A stretch of 64,000 nt of DNA from Gilliamella sp. ESL0443 (GTDB taxonomy: Bacteria; Pseudomonadota; Gammaproteobacteria; Enterobacterales; Orbaceae), in contig NZ_CP048263.1 in NCBI RefSeq assembly GCF_019469165.1, positions 806,001-870,000 of the forward strand, given 5' to 3'. Shown piece by piece: positions 56,521-64,000 of the stretch (the stretch's first letter is position 1; every line of letters begins with the position of its first letter). The notes below the pieces were generated by a model. It saw only the letters and a list, made by a program, of their open reading frames with translations. It was not told where the DNA came from and did not search any database. The position numbers and the translations under genes are program-made.

Positions 56521-56550
56521 AAAAAAACCGCACTAATGAGTGCGGTTTTT
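56521..56550. terminator. bidirectional terminator at the fabB 3' end
   Basis: ACCGCACT/AGTGCGGT stem with AATG loop, A7 before and T6 after; serves fabB (minus) and the ABC remnant (plus). Confidence 0.9.
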
Positions 56551-56572
56551 TATTAAACATTAACTATCAGAC

Positions 56573-57784
56573 TTAAGCTTTATATTTTTTCATGACAATT
56601 GAAGCGTTAGTGCCACCAAAACCAAAGCTATTTGACATTACTGTTGTTAATTCACGTTCAGTTGGCTCGGTAATAATGTTCATTCCAACTGCTTCATCAG
56701 CGAGTTCGTCGATGTTGATACTTGGTGTGATAAAGCCATGTTCAAGCATAAGTAATGAATAGATTAATTCTTGAGCGCCGGTTGCACTCAATGAGTGGCC
56801 AGTCATTGATTTAGTCGAAGAGATAGCTGGAATGTTATCTCCAAATACTTGTTTGATTGCCCATAATTCTTTAACGTCACCAACTGGTGTTGAAGTTCCG
56901 TGAGTGTTGATATAATCAACTGGTGCGTCAAGATCTTGAATAGCAAGTTGCATACAACGCATTGCACCTTCACCAGACGGTGCAACCATGTCATAACCAT
57001 CAGATGTTGCACCATAACCAACTAGTTCACCATAGATATGTGCACCACGTGCAAGGGCGTGTTCAAGTTCTTCAACAACTACCATTCCAGCACCGCCAGC
57101 GATAACGAAACCGTCACGGTTTTTATCATAAGCGCGTGATGCTTTTTCTGGGGTGTCGTTGTATTTGGTTGATAATGCGCCCATTGCGTCAAATTCACAT
57201 GACATTTCCCAGCAAAGTTCTTCTCCACCACCAGCAAATACAATGTCTTGTTTGCCAAGTTGGATAAGTTCTGCTGCATGACCAATACAGTGAACTGATG
57301 TTGCACAAGCAGATGTCATTGAGTAGCTAATACCTTTAATTTTAAATGGTGTGGCTAAACATGCAGATATTGCAGATGACATTGATTTAGTTACTGCGTA
57401 AGGACCAACACCTCTTAAACCTTTTTCTTTCATGCCGGCAACAACATTATATTGAGTTTTGGTTGAGCCACCATAACCAGCGATTAGACCTGTACGAGGA
57501 TTAGATACTTGTTCTGGGGTTAATTTTGCATCTTCGATTGCTTGTTGAAGAGCCAGATAACCATAAATAGATGCATCATTCATAAAACGGACAACTTTGC
57601 GATCAATAAGCCCAGTTGTATCTAATTTAACATTACCACATACATGACTGCGCATTCCGCTATCTTTCATTTCTTGAGAGAAAGTAATACCACTTCGGCC
57701 CACTTTCAATGATTCTAAAACTTCTTTGGTATTATTCCCAATACTTGAAAGAATACCTAATCCTGTGATTACTACACGTTTCAT
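56573..57784 (-). CDS. fabB: beta-ketoacyl-ACP synthase I
   Basis: Condensing enzyme of fatty-acid elongation needed for unsaturated chains. The 403-aa thiolase-fold protein begins [20 protein letters not shown] and has nucleophile Cys in [14 protein letters not shown], catalytic His in [16 protein letters not shown] and [15 protein letters not shown], ending [20 protein letters not shown]. Length matches E. coli FabB (406). Monocistronic with its own terminator. Confidence 0.97.
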   Translation of the reverse strand: MKRVVITGLGILSSIGNNTKEVLESLKVGRSGITFSQEMKDSGMRSHVCGNVKLDTTGLIDRKVVRFMNDASIYGYLALQQAIEDAKLTPEQVSNPRTGLIAGYGGSTKTQYNVVAGMKEKGLRGVGPYAVTKSMSSAISACLATPFKIKGISYSMTSACATSVHCIGHAAELIQLGKQDIVFAGGGEELCWEMSCEFDAMGALSTKYNDTPEKASRAYDKNRDGFVIAGGAGMVVVEELEHALARGAHIYGELVGYGATSDGYDMVAPSGEGAMRCMQLAIQDLDAPVDYINTHGTSTPVGDVKELWAIKQVFGDNIPAISSTKSMTGHSLSATGAQELIYSLLMLEHGFITPSINIDELADEAVGMNIITEPTERELTTVMSNSFGFGGTNASIVMKKYKA

Positions 57785-58091
57785 CTAATGCTTTACTCCT
57801 AAGTTAACCAGCTTCGTATGAAAAATTGGTGTGATTATAGCGTACACTTGTAAGCTGAACAATACCCTATGATTGATTTTATTTCACAATTTTTAAATAA
57901 GATAGGGTTAGTGGAATAAGTAATCAATGATACTCCCGCTTTTTACATTTTATTTATAGTCTCTTAATAAAGTAGAGTTTATATGCAGTTTTATTGAGCA
58001 AATATTTCCTATTTTTGATCTGATAATTTACTTGCAGATGCAAGTAAAATAGTTATAATTCTGTAAATATATACAGTAATTGGTGGTAATT

Positions 58092-59360
58092 ATGATTCAA
58101 GACAAAATGATGTCAAAGCTTGAGATATTGGCAGAATCTGCAAAATATGATATTTCGTGCGCATCAAGCGGTACCTCACGCAATAATAAAAATAAAGGTA
58201 TTGGTAGTGCCTCTCGTTGTGGTATCTGTCATTCTTTTACCGCCGATGGTCGATGTGTCTCGTTATTAAAGATTATGCTAACCAATTACTGCATATTTGA
58301 TTGTGCTTACTGTATTAATCGCCAAAGTAATGATATCCCACGAGCTGGATTTACTCCAAAAGAGTTAGCCGATTTAACCATTGAATTTTACCGTCGCAAT
58401 TATATCGAAGGACTTTTTTTAAGCTCTGGCATTATACGTAGTGCTGATCACACAATGGAAAAAATGATTCGGGTAGTCAAAATTCTACGTCAAGAATACC
58501 ATTTTAATGGTTATATCCATATGAAAGCTATTCCTGGCGCAAGTAATGAGCTTATCAAAGAAGCCGGTTTATTAGTTGATAGAATGAGTGTCAATCTAGA
58601 GATTCCTACTGAACGTAATTTAAAATTACTTGCACCGGATAAAGATCATCAAACGATCTATCAACCAATGCGTCATATCCAACAAAATTTGATGGAAAAT
58701 ATTGAAGATCGCAAAAAAATTAAGTCTACTCCAAAATTTGTACCATCAGGGCAGAGCACCCAGGTAATTATTGGGGCGACAGATGAAACCGATAATCAAA
58801 TATTACAACTTACTGCCAAACTTTATAAACGGCCAAGTATGAAGCGGGTTTACTATTCGGGGTTTATTCCGGTCAATAGTTATGACAAGCGATTGCCGGT
58901 GTTGCAAGAAGTTCCACGAGTTCGCGAAAATCGTTTGTACCAAGCTGATTGGTTACTTCGTTTTTATGATTTTAGCGTTGATGAGATTGTTAATGATGAA
59001 CATCCTGATCTTGATTTAACTGTCGATCCAAAATTGTCTTGGGCGATTCGTAATCCGCAGTTTTTTCCGGTAGATATCAATCGTGATAGTTATCGAAAAA
59101 TTTTGCGAGTTCCTGGCATTGGTGTTAAATCAGCTAAATTAATAGTGATGGCAAGGCGACATCGAAAACTTAATATTGAAGCGTTAAAACGCATAGGCGT
59201 TGTGCTTAAACGTGCGCAATTTTTTATTGTTTGCCATGAAATGAGTACCTATAAATTGCTCGAGTCATCTGCTGAATATATTCGACTGAACCTGCAAGAT
59301 CCGCCATTACTTGAAGCTAAAAAAGATCCTATTCCTCAGCAGCTTGTGATGGGATGGTAA
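58092..59360 (+). CDS. radical SAM DNA modification/repair protein (rSAM-UDG-linked family, TIGR03916)
   Basis: 422-aa radical SAM enzyme with the 4Fe-4S motif CIFDCAYC (Cys67, 71, 74), preceded by further Cys (ASRCGICHSF, RCVSL), and a C-terminal helix-hairpin-helix ILRVPGIGVKSAKLIVMAR at about 335-355 that should bind DNA. Relatives are found beside or fused with uracil-DNA glycosylases, hence the family name; no reaction is established. ATG 58092 has GGTGG upstream; TTG 58080 would add four residues. The DUF4130 gene follows after 3 bp. Confidence 0.88.
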   Translation: MIQDKMMSKLEILAESAKYDISCASSGTSRNNKNKGIGSASRCGICHSFTADGRCVSLLKIMLTNYCIFDCAYCINRQSNDIPRAGFTPKELADLTIEFYRRNYIEGLFLSSGIIRSADHTMEKMIRVVKILRQEYHFNGYIHMKAIPGASNELIKEAGLLVDRMSVNLEIPTERNLKLLAPDKDHQTIYQPMRHIQQNLMENIEDRKKIKSTPKFVPSGQSTQVIIGATDETDNQILQLTAKLYKRPSMKRVYYSGFIPVNSYDKRLPVLQEVPRVRENRLYQADWLLRFYDFSVDEIVNDEHPDLDLTVDPKLSWAIRNPQFFPVDINRDSYRKILRVPGIGVKSAKLIVMARRHRKLNIEALKRIGVVLKRAQFFIVCHEMSTYKLLESSAEYIRLNLQDPPLLEAKKDPIPQQLVMGW

Positions 59361-59363
59361 GTT

Positions 59364-60143
59364 ATGCTAGCTTTTTATTATGACAAATCTTTCGAAGGAT
59401 TGTTATGCGCGGTTTTTGATGCGTTTAAACTTAAAAAAATGCCGGAATGCTTGTTGTCGGATGATGATGTTGTACCGCTTTTGGTATCTGATTCTCACCA
59501 TGTTGAATTTCGTAATAGCAAGTATGAAAGGGTATATTCGGCGCTACAAAAAAAGTTATCTAAGATTGCACTAAATCAGATCTTATTTACTTGGTTATCA
59601 GAGCTGCCTGAAAGTGATTTAATCATTTTTCGTTATATTTGCAAAGTATTTAAATCTAACTATTCAATTGAAACTGATTTTGGCGATCCAGATGTATTAG
59701 CCATTCATGATATCGCTAAAAAAGTGAATAAAGAAAAACACCATATCCAACAATTTGTTCGATTTAATGCTATCAAAAATCCAACAAGTGATGAAAAGAT
59801 CTATTTTGCGGTTATTGGTCCCATTTATAATGCTTTACCATTAACGACACGATTCTTTAAAGATCGTTATGCCGACCAAAAATGGGCTATTTATGATGAA
59901 AAACGCCAGTATGGTTATTTTTATGATTTAGAAAAATTGGAGAAAATATCGTTAAACGATGATCTAATTATTAATAACAAAATTAACCAAGATTATTTAA
60001 CTGATGATGAAAAACTTTTTCAGACCATGTGGTACCGTTATTGTAATGCACTAACGATAAAAGAAAGAATTAACCCAAAATTACAACGACAAAATATGCC
60101 AAGACGATTTTGGCAACACTTACCTGAAATGCAGCAAAAATAA
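59364..60143 (+). CDS. DUF4130 / TIGR03915 probable DNA metabolism protein
   Basis: 259-aa protein of the family that always accompanies the radical SAM gene above: MLAFYYDKSFEGLLCAVFDA, DVLAIHDIAKKVNKEKHHIQ, QFVRFNAIKNPTSDEKIYFA, RFFKDRYADQKWAIYDEKRQ and the C-terminal WYRYCNALTIKERINPKLQR. In many genomes this region is fused to a UDG domain; here the UDG part is absent (DUF4130 alone). Function inferred to be in DNA repair or base modification. Translationally linked to the partner and followed by a strong terminator. Confidence 0.88.
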   Translation: MLAFYYDKSFEGLLCAVFDAFKLKKMPECLLSDDDVVPLLVSDSHHVEFRNSKYERVYSALQKKLSKIALNQILFTWLSELPESDLIIFRYICKVFKSNYSIETDFGDPDVLAIHDIAKKVNKEKHHIQQFVRFNAIKNPTSDEKIYFAVIGPIYNALPLTTRFFKDRYADQKWAIYDEKRQYGYFYDLEKLEKISLNDDLIINNKINQDYLTDDEKLFQTMWYRYCNALTIKERINPKLQRQNMPRRFWQHLPEMQQK

Positions 60144-60170
60144 AAAACGCCGAACAAGCCGGCGTTTTTT
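60142..60170 (+). terminator. terminator between convergent DUF4130 gene and mlaA
   Basis: AAAAAACGCCG and CGGCGTTTTTT form an 11-bp stem with a 7-nt loop; A- and T-tracts make it bidirectional. Confidence 0.9.
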
Positions 60171-60188
60171 ATTAATGTAGGGAAAATT

Positions 60189-60947
60189 CTATTGGGCGTC
60201 GATATCGCCAATAATACCGTTGATACTTTCTTGACGTTGTTGCTCTTTTTTCTCATCAACTTTACCGCCTGACGCATTAAAGTCATTACGTTGGAAGTAA
60301 GCATTACGCATAAAGTTATAAGGGTCATCACTATTTTTAAGCAGATCTTCATACTCAATAGCTACGGCACGAGCTTCAACGCCATCAACAACACCACGAA
60401 CTAACGCCCATTCCCAATCTAACCAAACAAGTGGTGGGTATAAAGTGTCAACGATGTCACCACCTTCCTGACGAAGTGTCGCAGAACCATAGAAAGGTAA
60501 TACAACATAAGGACCATAAGGTACATCATAGTGACCTAATGTCTGACCAAAGCTACGTTTTGAGCCTTTTTGTAATTGAGGATCCGCCATTCCAGCAACA
60601 TCAAATATACCCGCCACACCAAAAACGGTATTGATAAAGAATCGAGCTAAATGTTTACCAGATTCACGGCCTTCGCCTTGTAGTGCACTATTGACTACTG
60701 ATGCTGGTTCAGAAAGGTTAGATGAAAAATTAACAACGCCTTTACGTACAGGTGTTGGTACATAATCTTTCCATACCACAGCTGCCGGGCGTAAAATATA
60801 AGGATCAAGGGCATAATAGTTAACATCAAACATGGTTTTGTTAAAACCTGATAATGGGTCACTATAACTGTTGGTTTCAGCTTGATAAGTGGCACAACTT
60901 GTCAGTGCTAAAACCGAGAACATCATACCTATTATTCTTTTTTTCAT
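60189..60947 (-). CDS. mlaA: MlaA (VacJ) outer-membrane lipid-asymmetry lipoprotein
   Basis: 252-aa lipoprotein that removes misplaced phospholipids from the outer leaflet and hands them to MlaC. Signal MKKRIIGMMFSVLALTSC gives lipidated Cys18. Conserved: DPLSGFNKTMFDVNYYALDP, VRKGVVNFSSNLSEPASVVN, FINTVFGVAGIFDVAGM, FGQTLGHYDVPYGPYVVLPF. ATG 60947 gives a proper lipoprotein signal; 60962 would prepend MIYNI. No ribosome site of note. The mlaBCDEF genes lie elsewhere. Confidence 0.95.
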   Translation of the reverse strand: MKKRIIGMMFSVLALTSCATYQAETNSYSDPLSGFNKTMFDVNYYALDPYILRPAAVVWKDYVPTPVRKGVVNFSSNLSEPASVVNSALQGEGRESGKHLARFFINTVFGVAGIFDVAGMADPQLQKGSKRSFGQTLGHYDVPYGPYVVLPFYGSATLRQEGGDIVDTLYPPLVWLDWEWALVRGVVDGVEARAVAIEYEDLLKNSDDPYNFMRNAYFQRNDFNASGGKVDEKKEQQRQESINGIIGDIDAQ

Positions 60948-61066
60948 AATGTTATAAATCATAATTGACGAATGTTAAGATTGTATCATGTTTGTTCAAA
61001 ATAGAAAATTTTTCATTATTTAAATAGTAATATCTTGATAAATTTATTAGAATAACCGCCCGAGAT

Positions 61067-61138
61067 GACCTCATAGTTAAATGGATATAACGAGCCCCTC
61101 CTAAGGGCTAGTTGCAGGTTCGATTCCTGCTGAGGTCG
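61067..61138 (+). tRNA. tRNA-Arg (anticodon CCU)
   Basis: 72-nt cloverleaf: acceptor GACCTCA/TGAGGTC with discriminator G, D-arm TAGTTAAATGGATATAAC, anticodon stem AGCCC/GGGCT with loop CTCCTAA (anticodon CCT), and T-loop GGTTCGATTCC. Nearly identical in its middle to E. coli argW. CCA is not encoded (TAT follows). Decodes AGG. Confidence 0.95.
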
Positions 61139-61677
61139 TATTTGTTAATCATGCCAAATTAATAACACGTCTTTGTATGACCTTATCTGAACTGATTTTT
61201 TCATTGAAAATGTATCTTAAAAACCTCTTCACTTACCCCAAATAGATAACTTTTCTGAACTGTTTGCAGTTATTTGACAATATTTTGAGATAATACATCA
61301 AAAATACCGTGATAGGACTAATTCATAGAAGGTATCAAATCAGCAAAGCTTAATGACAGATTGTATAATATGCTAAATGTCGAAAGCTAAATTTCATATA
61401 TTTAATTTAAATGTACTATGAATTAATAACGTCATCAGTGTATAAAAGGTTATGATCGTTGTTTTATCTGAATGAGTTTTTAATAAAATAATAGATATCA
61501 CTTTCAATTGTTGGTTAGGAAGGATCTTTTATAAGTTAAAATTTATGATCATAATGATGAAATTGATCTTTTTACTTGAAGCGAAACGGATCAATTTCAT
61601 CTTTGTTTAACATTTAATGTTGAGATTTGTGTTAATGGTAATGTAAGGTATTTTGAGAAATTTAGTTTTCCAAACCA
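61139..61677. other. 539-bp noncoding region downstream of tRNA-Arg
   Basis: AT-rich with no open frame over 60 codons and no RNA gene I recognise. One 13-bp perfect inverted repeat, GATGAAATTGATC/GATCAATTTCATC (61556-61568 and 61589-61601), may be a terminator. The tRNA could have served as an integration site, but no duplicated tRNA end was found. Confidence 0.5.
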
Positions 61678-62292
61678 TTACCAACCACATGTTTCCCTTA
61701 GTGGTTTTATTGCTTCATCAAGTCCAGTTAATGTAAAAGTTGTATTTACTGTTGTTTCACCGTATGGTGTGACTTGAATAAATAATTTATTTTTTCCGAT
61801 TAAATCCTTAATAAAATCCTTTGTCTTTTTTGATCGGGTGCTTGGATAGAATATTGCTTTATGATCATTTGAAATATCCCATCTTCTATTCGATACCGCT
61901 TTTTCAGAGTCAATACGTGTTACAGGCGTTAAACCATTAGAACTTAAAAATGTATCAAAATCGACATATAACTCAGTTTTATTCTCTTTACATCTGATAT
62001 ATAAATGAGGTGTTATTAAATCATATCGCGCATTTATTGGACGATCAGCATTTAGTCTTATGGTTACAGATTTACTATCATCAACTGGTGATACACCTTC
62101 TTGGACAAACCATTTGCCCATGGCATTTTTATCTATCGAGCTTTCAGTTTTTGTCTCGAATATCTTATCATAACAAGCGAGTCTTTGTGTTGAGTCTGTC
62201 AGCGATTTACAGCTGTCAATTTTTTTCTCAAGTTGATCATCAGCGAGGGTTAAAAAAGGTAAAGCAATTAAGGTAAATAAAATCTTTCTCAT
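61678..62292 (-). CDS. TagO/VasI-like (T6SS-associated type) exported protein
   Basis: 204-aa protein with signal MRKILFTLIALPFLTLAD. It shares the early CKSLTDSTQRLACYDKIFET and MGKWFVQEGVSPVDDSKSVT with the TagO/VasI family linked to type VI secretion, and a late Cys (LRETCGW) that could pair with an earlier one. No T6SS genes occur in the window; similar orphan proteins turn up in phage and accessory regions. ATG 62292 is chosen as it starts the signal peptide; 62304 would add four residues. Ribosome site weak. Confidence 0.7.
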   Translation of the reverse strand: MRKILFTLIALPFLTLADDQLEKKIDSCKSLTDSTQRLACYDKIFETKTESSIDKNAMGKWFVQEGVSPVDDSKSVTIRLNADRPINARYDLITPHLYIRCKENKTELYVDFDTFLSSNGLTPVTRIDSEKAVSNRRWDISNDHKAIFYPSTRSKKTKDFIKDLIGKNKLFIQVTPYGETTVNTTFTLTGLDEAIKPLRETCGW

Positions 62293-62383
62293 AATAAAAA
62301 TCAATAAGTTAAATGCTCTTTAATAGTATTGTATTTTTTGGGGGAAATCAATGCTTAATTGTTGATTATCCAAAGCTGATTTG

Positions 62384-62788
62384 GTGAATAATCAACATAA
62401 GTGGACATACCCAGCAGATCATCGAGGTAAGGCAATCTACTCAAAAGAAACCGACGCAGTATCAACAGTAACAGAAATTGGAGATATTCCGAATGATTAT
62501 ACGTTATTAAAACCGTCCAGCGAATTTGATACTTGGAATGGTAAAAAATGGGTGCTAGATAAAGAAAAACAACATCAGCATGACATTTTAGTAGCACAAT
62601 CACAACAATCACAATTACTGAATGATGCGAATAATACAATTAATAATCTGCAAGATGCTGTCGATGCAGAGATTGCAACAGAACAACAAATCGAAACATT
62701 AAAATGCTGGAAAAAATATCGTTTTGAATTAAATCAACTAGATGTTAATACTGCGCCAGATATTGAATGGCCAGCAAACCCACAGTAA
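62384..62788 (+). pseudogene. phage tail-fibre assembly (Tfa-like) protein, N-terminally truncated remnant
   Basis: About 134 residues: KWTYPADHRGKAIYSKETDA, VTEIGDIPNDYTLLKPSSEF, DTWNGKKWVLDKEKQHQHD and a coiled C-terminus ending LDVNTAPDIEWPANPQ, as in caudoviral Tfa chaperones. The usual N-terminal ~40-60 residues are absent, the frame is stopped at 62363 upstream, and only TTG/GTG starts without a ribosome site are available. No tail-fibre gene adjoins. A prophage scar. Confidence 0.75.
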
Positions 62789-62791
62789 CAA

Positions 62792-63364
62792 TTAATTATT
62801 CTGGATAATTGTATTTGTTTTTTGCGTATAAACAGTGCAGTTATCTGGAATATCTTTATTTACAAATGACATTGCACCAATTTTTACATTATTACCTATT
62901 TTTATTTCACCACCCAAAATAACTGAATTGGCACCAATAGAAACATTATCACCAATTATTATTCTGATCGGACTGTGACTTTGTCCAATTGTTACATTTT
63001 GGTGGATTGTTAAATTATCTCCAATTGTTACATTTCTATTTATAGTAATAGAATAAGGGTGAACTAATAATAAATTTTTGCCAATTCTGGCGCCAAACAT
63101 TATATCTATACCAAATTTACTAATCAATTTCGGTTGGATTTTCTTTGCAACGTCTCTTTGTTTATCACTGCCATGTAAATACATTTCGTTAGCTAGACGC
63201 CACCAAAATAAATAAATTTTTTGTAGTGATCGTGTTTTGAGATACGATTTTATTACTCGATAAAAAGACACTTTTTTATCAGATGTTAATTCAACTAACC
63301 AACACTCTTTCAAATGCGTCAAATCATGAGTCATTAAAAATTTAATTATATGTATATATTTCAT
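62792..63364 (-). CDS. serine acetyltransferase-like hexapeptide-repeat acyltransferase
   Basis: 190-aa protein with a helical N-terminus (about 1-75) and a left-handed beta-helix of hexapeptide repeats: FGARIGKNLLLVHPYSITIN, RNVTIGDNLTIHQNVTIGQS, IIIGDNVSIGANSVILGGE, IKIGNNVKIGAMSFVNKDI. The HPYSITIN segment parallels the catalytic H-P/H-I motif of CysE-type enzymes, and similar proteins modify polysaccharides or O-antigens. Substrate unknown. Located in the decayed phage zone beside Tfa, so it may be a phage-borne surface-modification gene or a neighbour of one. Confidence 0.8.
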   Translation of the reverse strand: MKYIHIIKFLMTHDLTHLKECWLVELTSDKKVSFYRVIKSYLKTRSLQKIYLFWWRLANEMYLHGSDKQRDVAKKIQPKLISKFGIDIMFGARIGKNLLLVHPYSITINRNVTIGDNLTIHQNVTIGQSHSPIRIIIGDNVSIGANSVILGGEIKIGNNVKIGAMSFVNKDIPDNCTVYTQKTNTIIQNN

Positions 63365-63418
63365 AAAACTATCCAGGCTAATTAATAATACTAGTTTAAC
63401 ATATTTGGTAAATTAATA

Positions 63419-63585
63419 ACTAAACGCTATCAATTTTCAACTTCACATACTCTACAGCAGCTTGATACGATTCAAAAATTCCGATTTTGTTTAATCTATC
63501 GTTTTTATAATAACACCACTAGTCGTTGTTTATATCGCATGACGGAAAAATCAAATACGAATCCTTGTCGCAATCTTAAATTGAA
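63419..63585 (-). pseudogene. possible phage integrase N-terminal (arm-binding) remnant
   Basis: Minus-strand fragments FNLRLRQGFVFDFSVMRYKQ and GIFESYQAAVEYVKLKIDSV are separated by a stop and a frame change. The pattern (basic RLR-G-x-x-x-DF, then F-x-S-Y-x-A-A) recalls N-terminal domains of tyrosine recombinases. Very tentative; supported mainly by position next to a tRNA gene. Confidence 0.3.
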
Positions 63586-63753
63586 TAGTTATCAGGGTCG
63601 GTTAGTATGTAAATTGTTTTTGTGTAGTTTATTATGATCATGTTATGAAAGTTTAGTTAGTTTTATTCATCATAAACTAATATTTTTCTGTAGTGTGAAT
63701 TGAAGTGAAAAGCAGGGATGTGGATAGCAAAAATTTGCTAAAAATGGTATGGC

Positions 63754-63784
63754 TTTTACCCCAGTTTTACCCCGATTTTACCCC
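63754..63784. repeat. three 11-bp direct repeats (GGGGTAAAA on the minus strand)
   Basis: TTTTACCCC recurs three times at exact 11-bp spacing (63754, 63765, 63776). Short direct repeats of this kind between a tRNA 3' end and an integrase gene often are integrase arm-binding sites. Confidence 0.85.
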
Positions 63785-63844
63785 TTTAATAAAATTGAGG
63801 AAAAAATTAATTCTTTTGAAGCCTTTTAGTATAAGGCTTTAGGA

Positions 63845-63921
63845 TGGTACGCCCGGGTGGACTCGAACCACTGACCCCCACCATGTCAAGGTGATGCTCT
63901 AACCAACTGAGCTACGGGCGT
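63845..63921 (-). tRNA. tRNA-Val (anticodon GAC)
   Basis: 77 nt including an encoded CCA (63845-63847). Acceptor ACGCCCG/CGGGCGT, D-arm TAGCTCAGTTGGTTAGAGCA, anticodon stem with loop TTGACAT (anticodon GAC) and T-arm GTGGTTCGAGTCCAC. Its middle matches E. coli valV/valW closely. Integrase-like debris and repeats follow its 3' end. Confidence 0.96.
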
Positions 63922-64000
63922 ATATTTAGAAAACACGCAAATATTAGCGGGCAAATAGTTTTGTTTCAAGTAAAATAATTAAAAATAGCTGTTTTTTTAA

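Larger units (their letters stand above)
63365..63844. other. 480-bp region with integrase-like debris
   Basis: No intact gene. On the minus strand, 63419-63600 reads in two frames as RLRQGFVFDFSVMRYKQRL and KIGIFESYQAAVEYVKLKID, each ended by stops, resembling an arm-type DNA-binding N-terminus of a tyrosine integrase. To its right are the 11-bp repeats at 63754-63784 and then tRNA-Val. Confidence 0.4.

Noticed and set aside
62355-62639. 94-codon minus-strand frame opposite the Tfa remnant
   Set aside because: Antisense to a recognisable Tfa sequence; hydrophobic composition only reflects the complementary codons.
63754-63784. CRISPR-like repeats
   Set aside because: Only three 9-bp repeats with 2-bp gaps and no spacers or cas genes; better explained as integrase arm sites or a simple tandem repeat.

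Overview
The window is a compact, AT-rich (roughly 35-37% GC by eye) gammaproteobacterial chromosome segment. Gene content and protein similarity (hemCD, purB-hflD-mnmA, zapB, nlpD, mlaA, fabB, yqgE-ruvX, E. coli-like allantoate genes) with very low GC, a DXP-independent PLP synthase (pdxST) and a SemiSWEET point to Orbaceae, most likely a Gilliamella/Orbus-type insect-gut symbiont. That placement is inference; no 16S or ribosomal protein gene is present.

Layout. 1-4.8 kb: haem and purine genes plus tRNA thiolation (hemD partial, hemC, purB, hflD, mnmA), all minus. 5.0-6.2 kb: an isolated Mu-type switch (S24-like repressor facing a Ner-like gene) between mnmA and tpiA. 6.2-30.3 kb: housekeeping (tpiA, zapB, DUF2868/DUF3482 GTPase pair, NlpC/P60 lipoprotein, pyruvate:flavodoxin oxidoreductase, purM, ruvX, yqgE, gshB, rsmE, folB, moeA, ychF, rsmI, nlpD, gpmA, tdk, a secreted DUF4432 protein, ubiX, yhbP, GFA). 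30.3-37.4 kb: vitamin B6 and B1 functions (pdxST with divergent pdxR, tenA under a TPP riboswitch), SemiSWEET and asnA. 38.2-42.7 kb: three tandem DUF823-like surface proteins between two ~98-bp direct repeats. 42.7-56 kb: a complete allantoate-to-carbamoyl-phosphate catabolic island with its AllS regulator and two MFS carriers, ending at a beheaded ABC ATPase. 56.5-61 kb: fabB, a radical-SAM/DUF4130 DNA-metabolism pair, mlaA, tRNA-Arg(CCU). 61.1-64 kb: a decayed phage or integrative-element zone (TagO-like protein, tail-fibre-assembly remnant, acetyltransferase, integrase-like debris, 11-bp repeats) abutting tRNA-Val(GAC).

How the genes work together. AllC makes ureidoglycine from allantoate. 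AllE plus AllD, or PucG directly, turn it into oxalurate. FdrA/AllG/AllH split oxalurate to oxamate and carbamoyl phosphate, and carbamate kinase recovers ATP and ammonium. Allantoinase is absent here, so the pathway would start from imported allantoate. NifJ suits an anaerobic or microaerobic fermentative life.

The strongest unusual signal is the first DUF823-like gene. Its N-terminal codons lie on both sides of a (CAACAGG)3 tandem repeat but in different frames. One more copy, or two fewer, would restore a ~515-residue secreted protein. This looks like a heptanucleotide phase-variation switch presently in the OFF register, inside a recombining array of paralogues.
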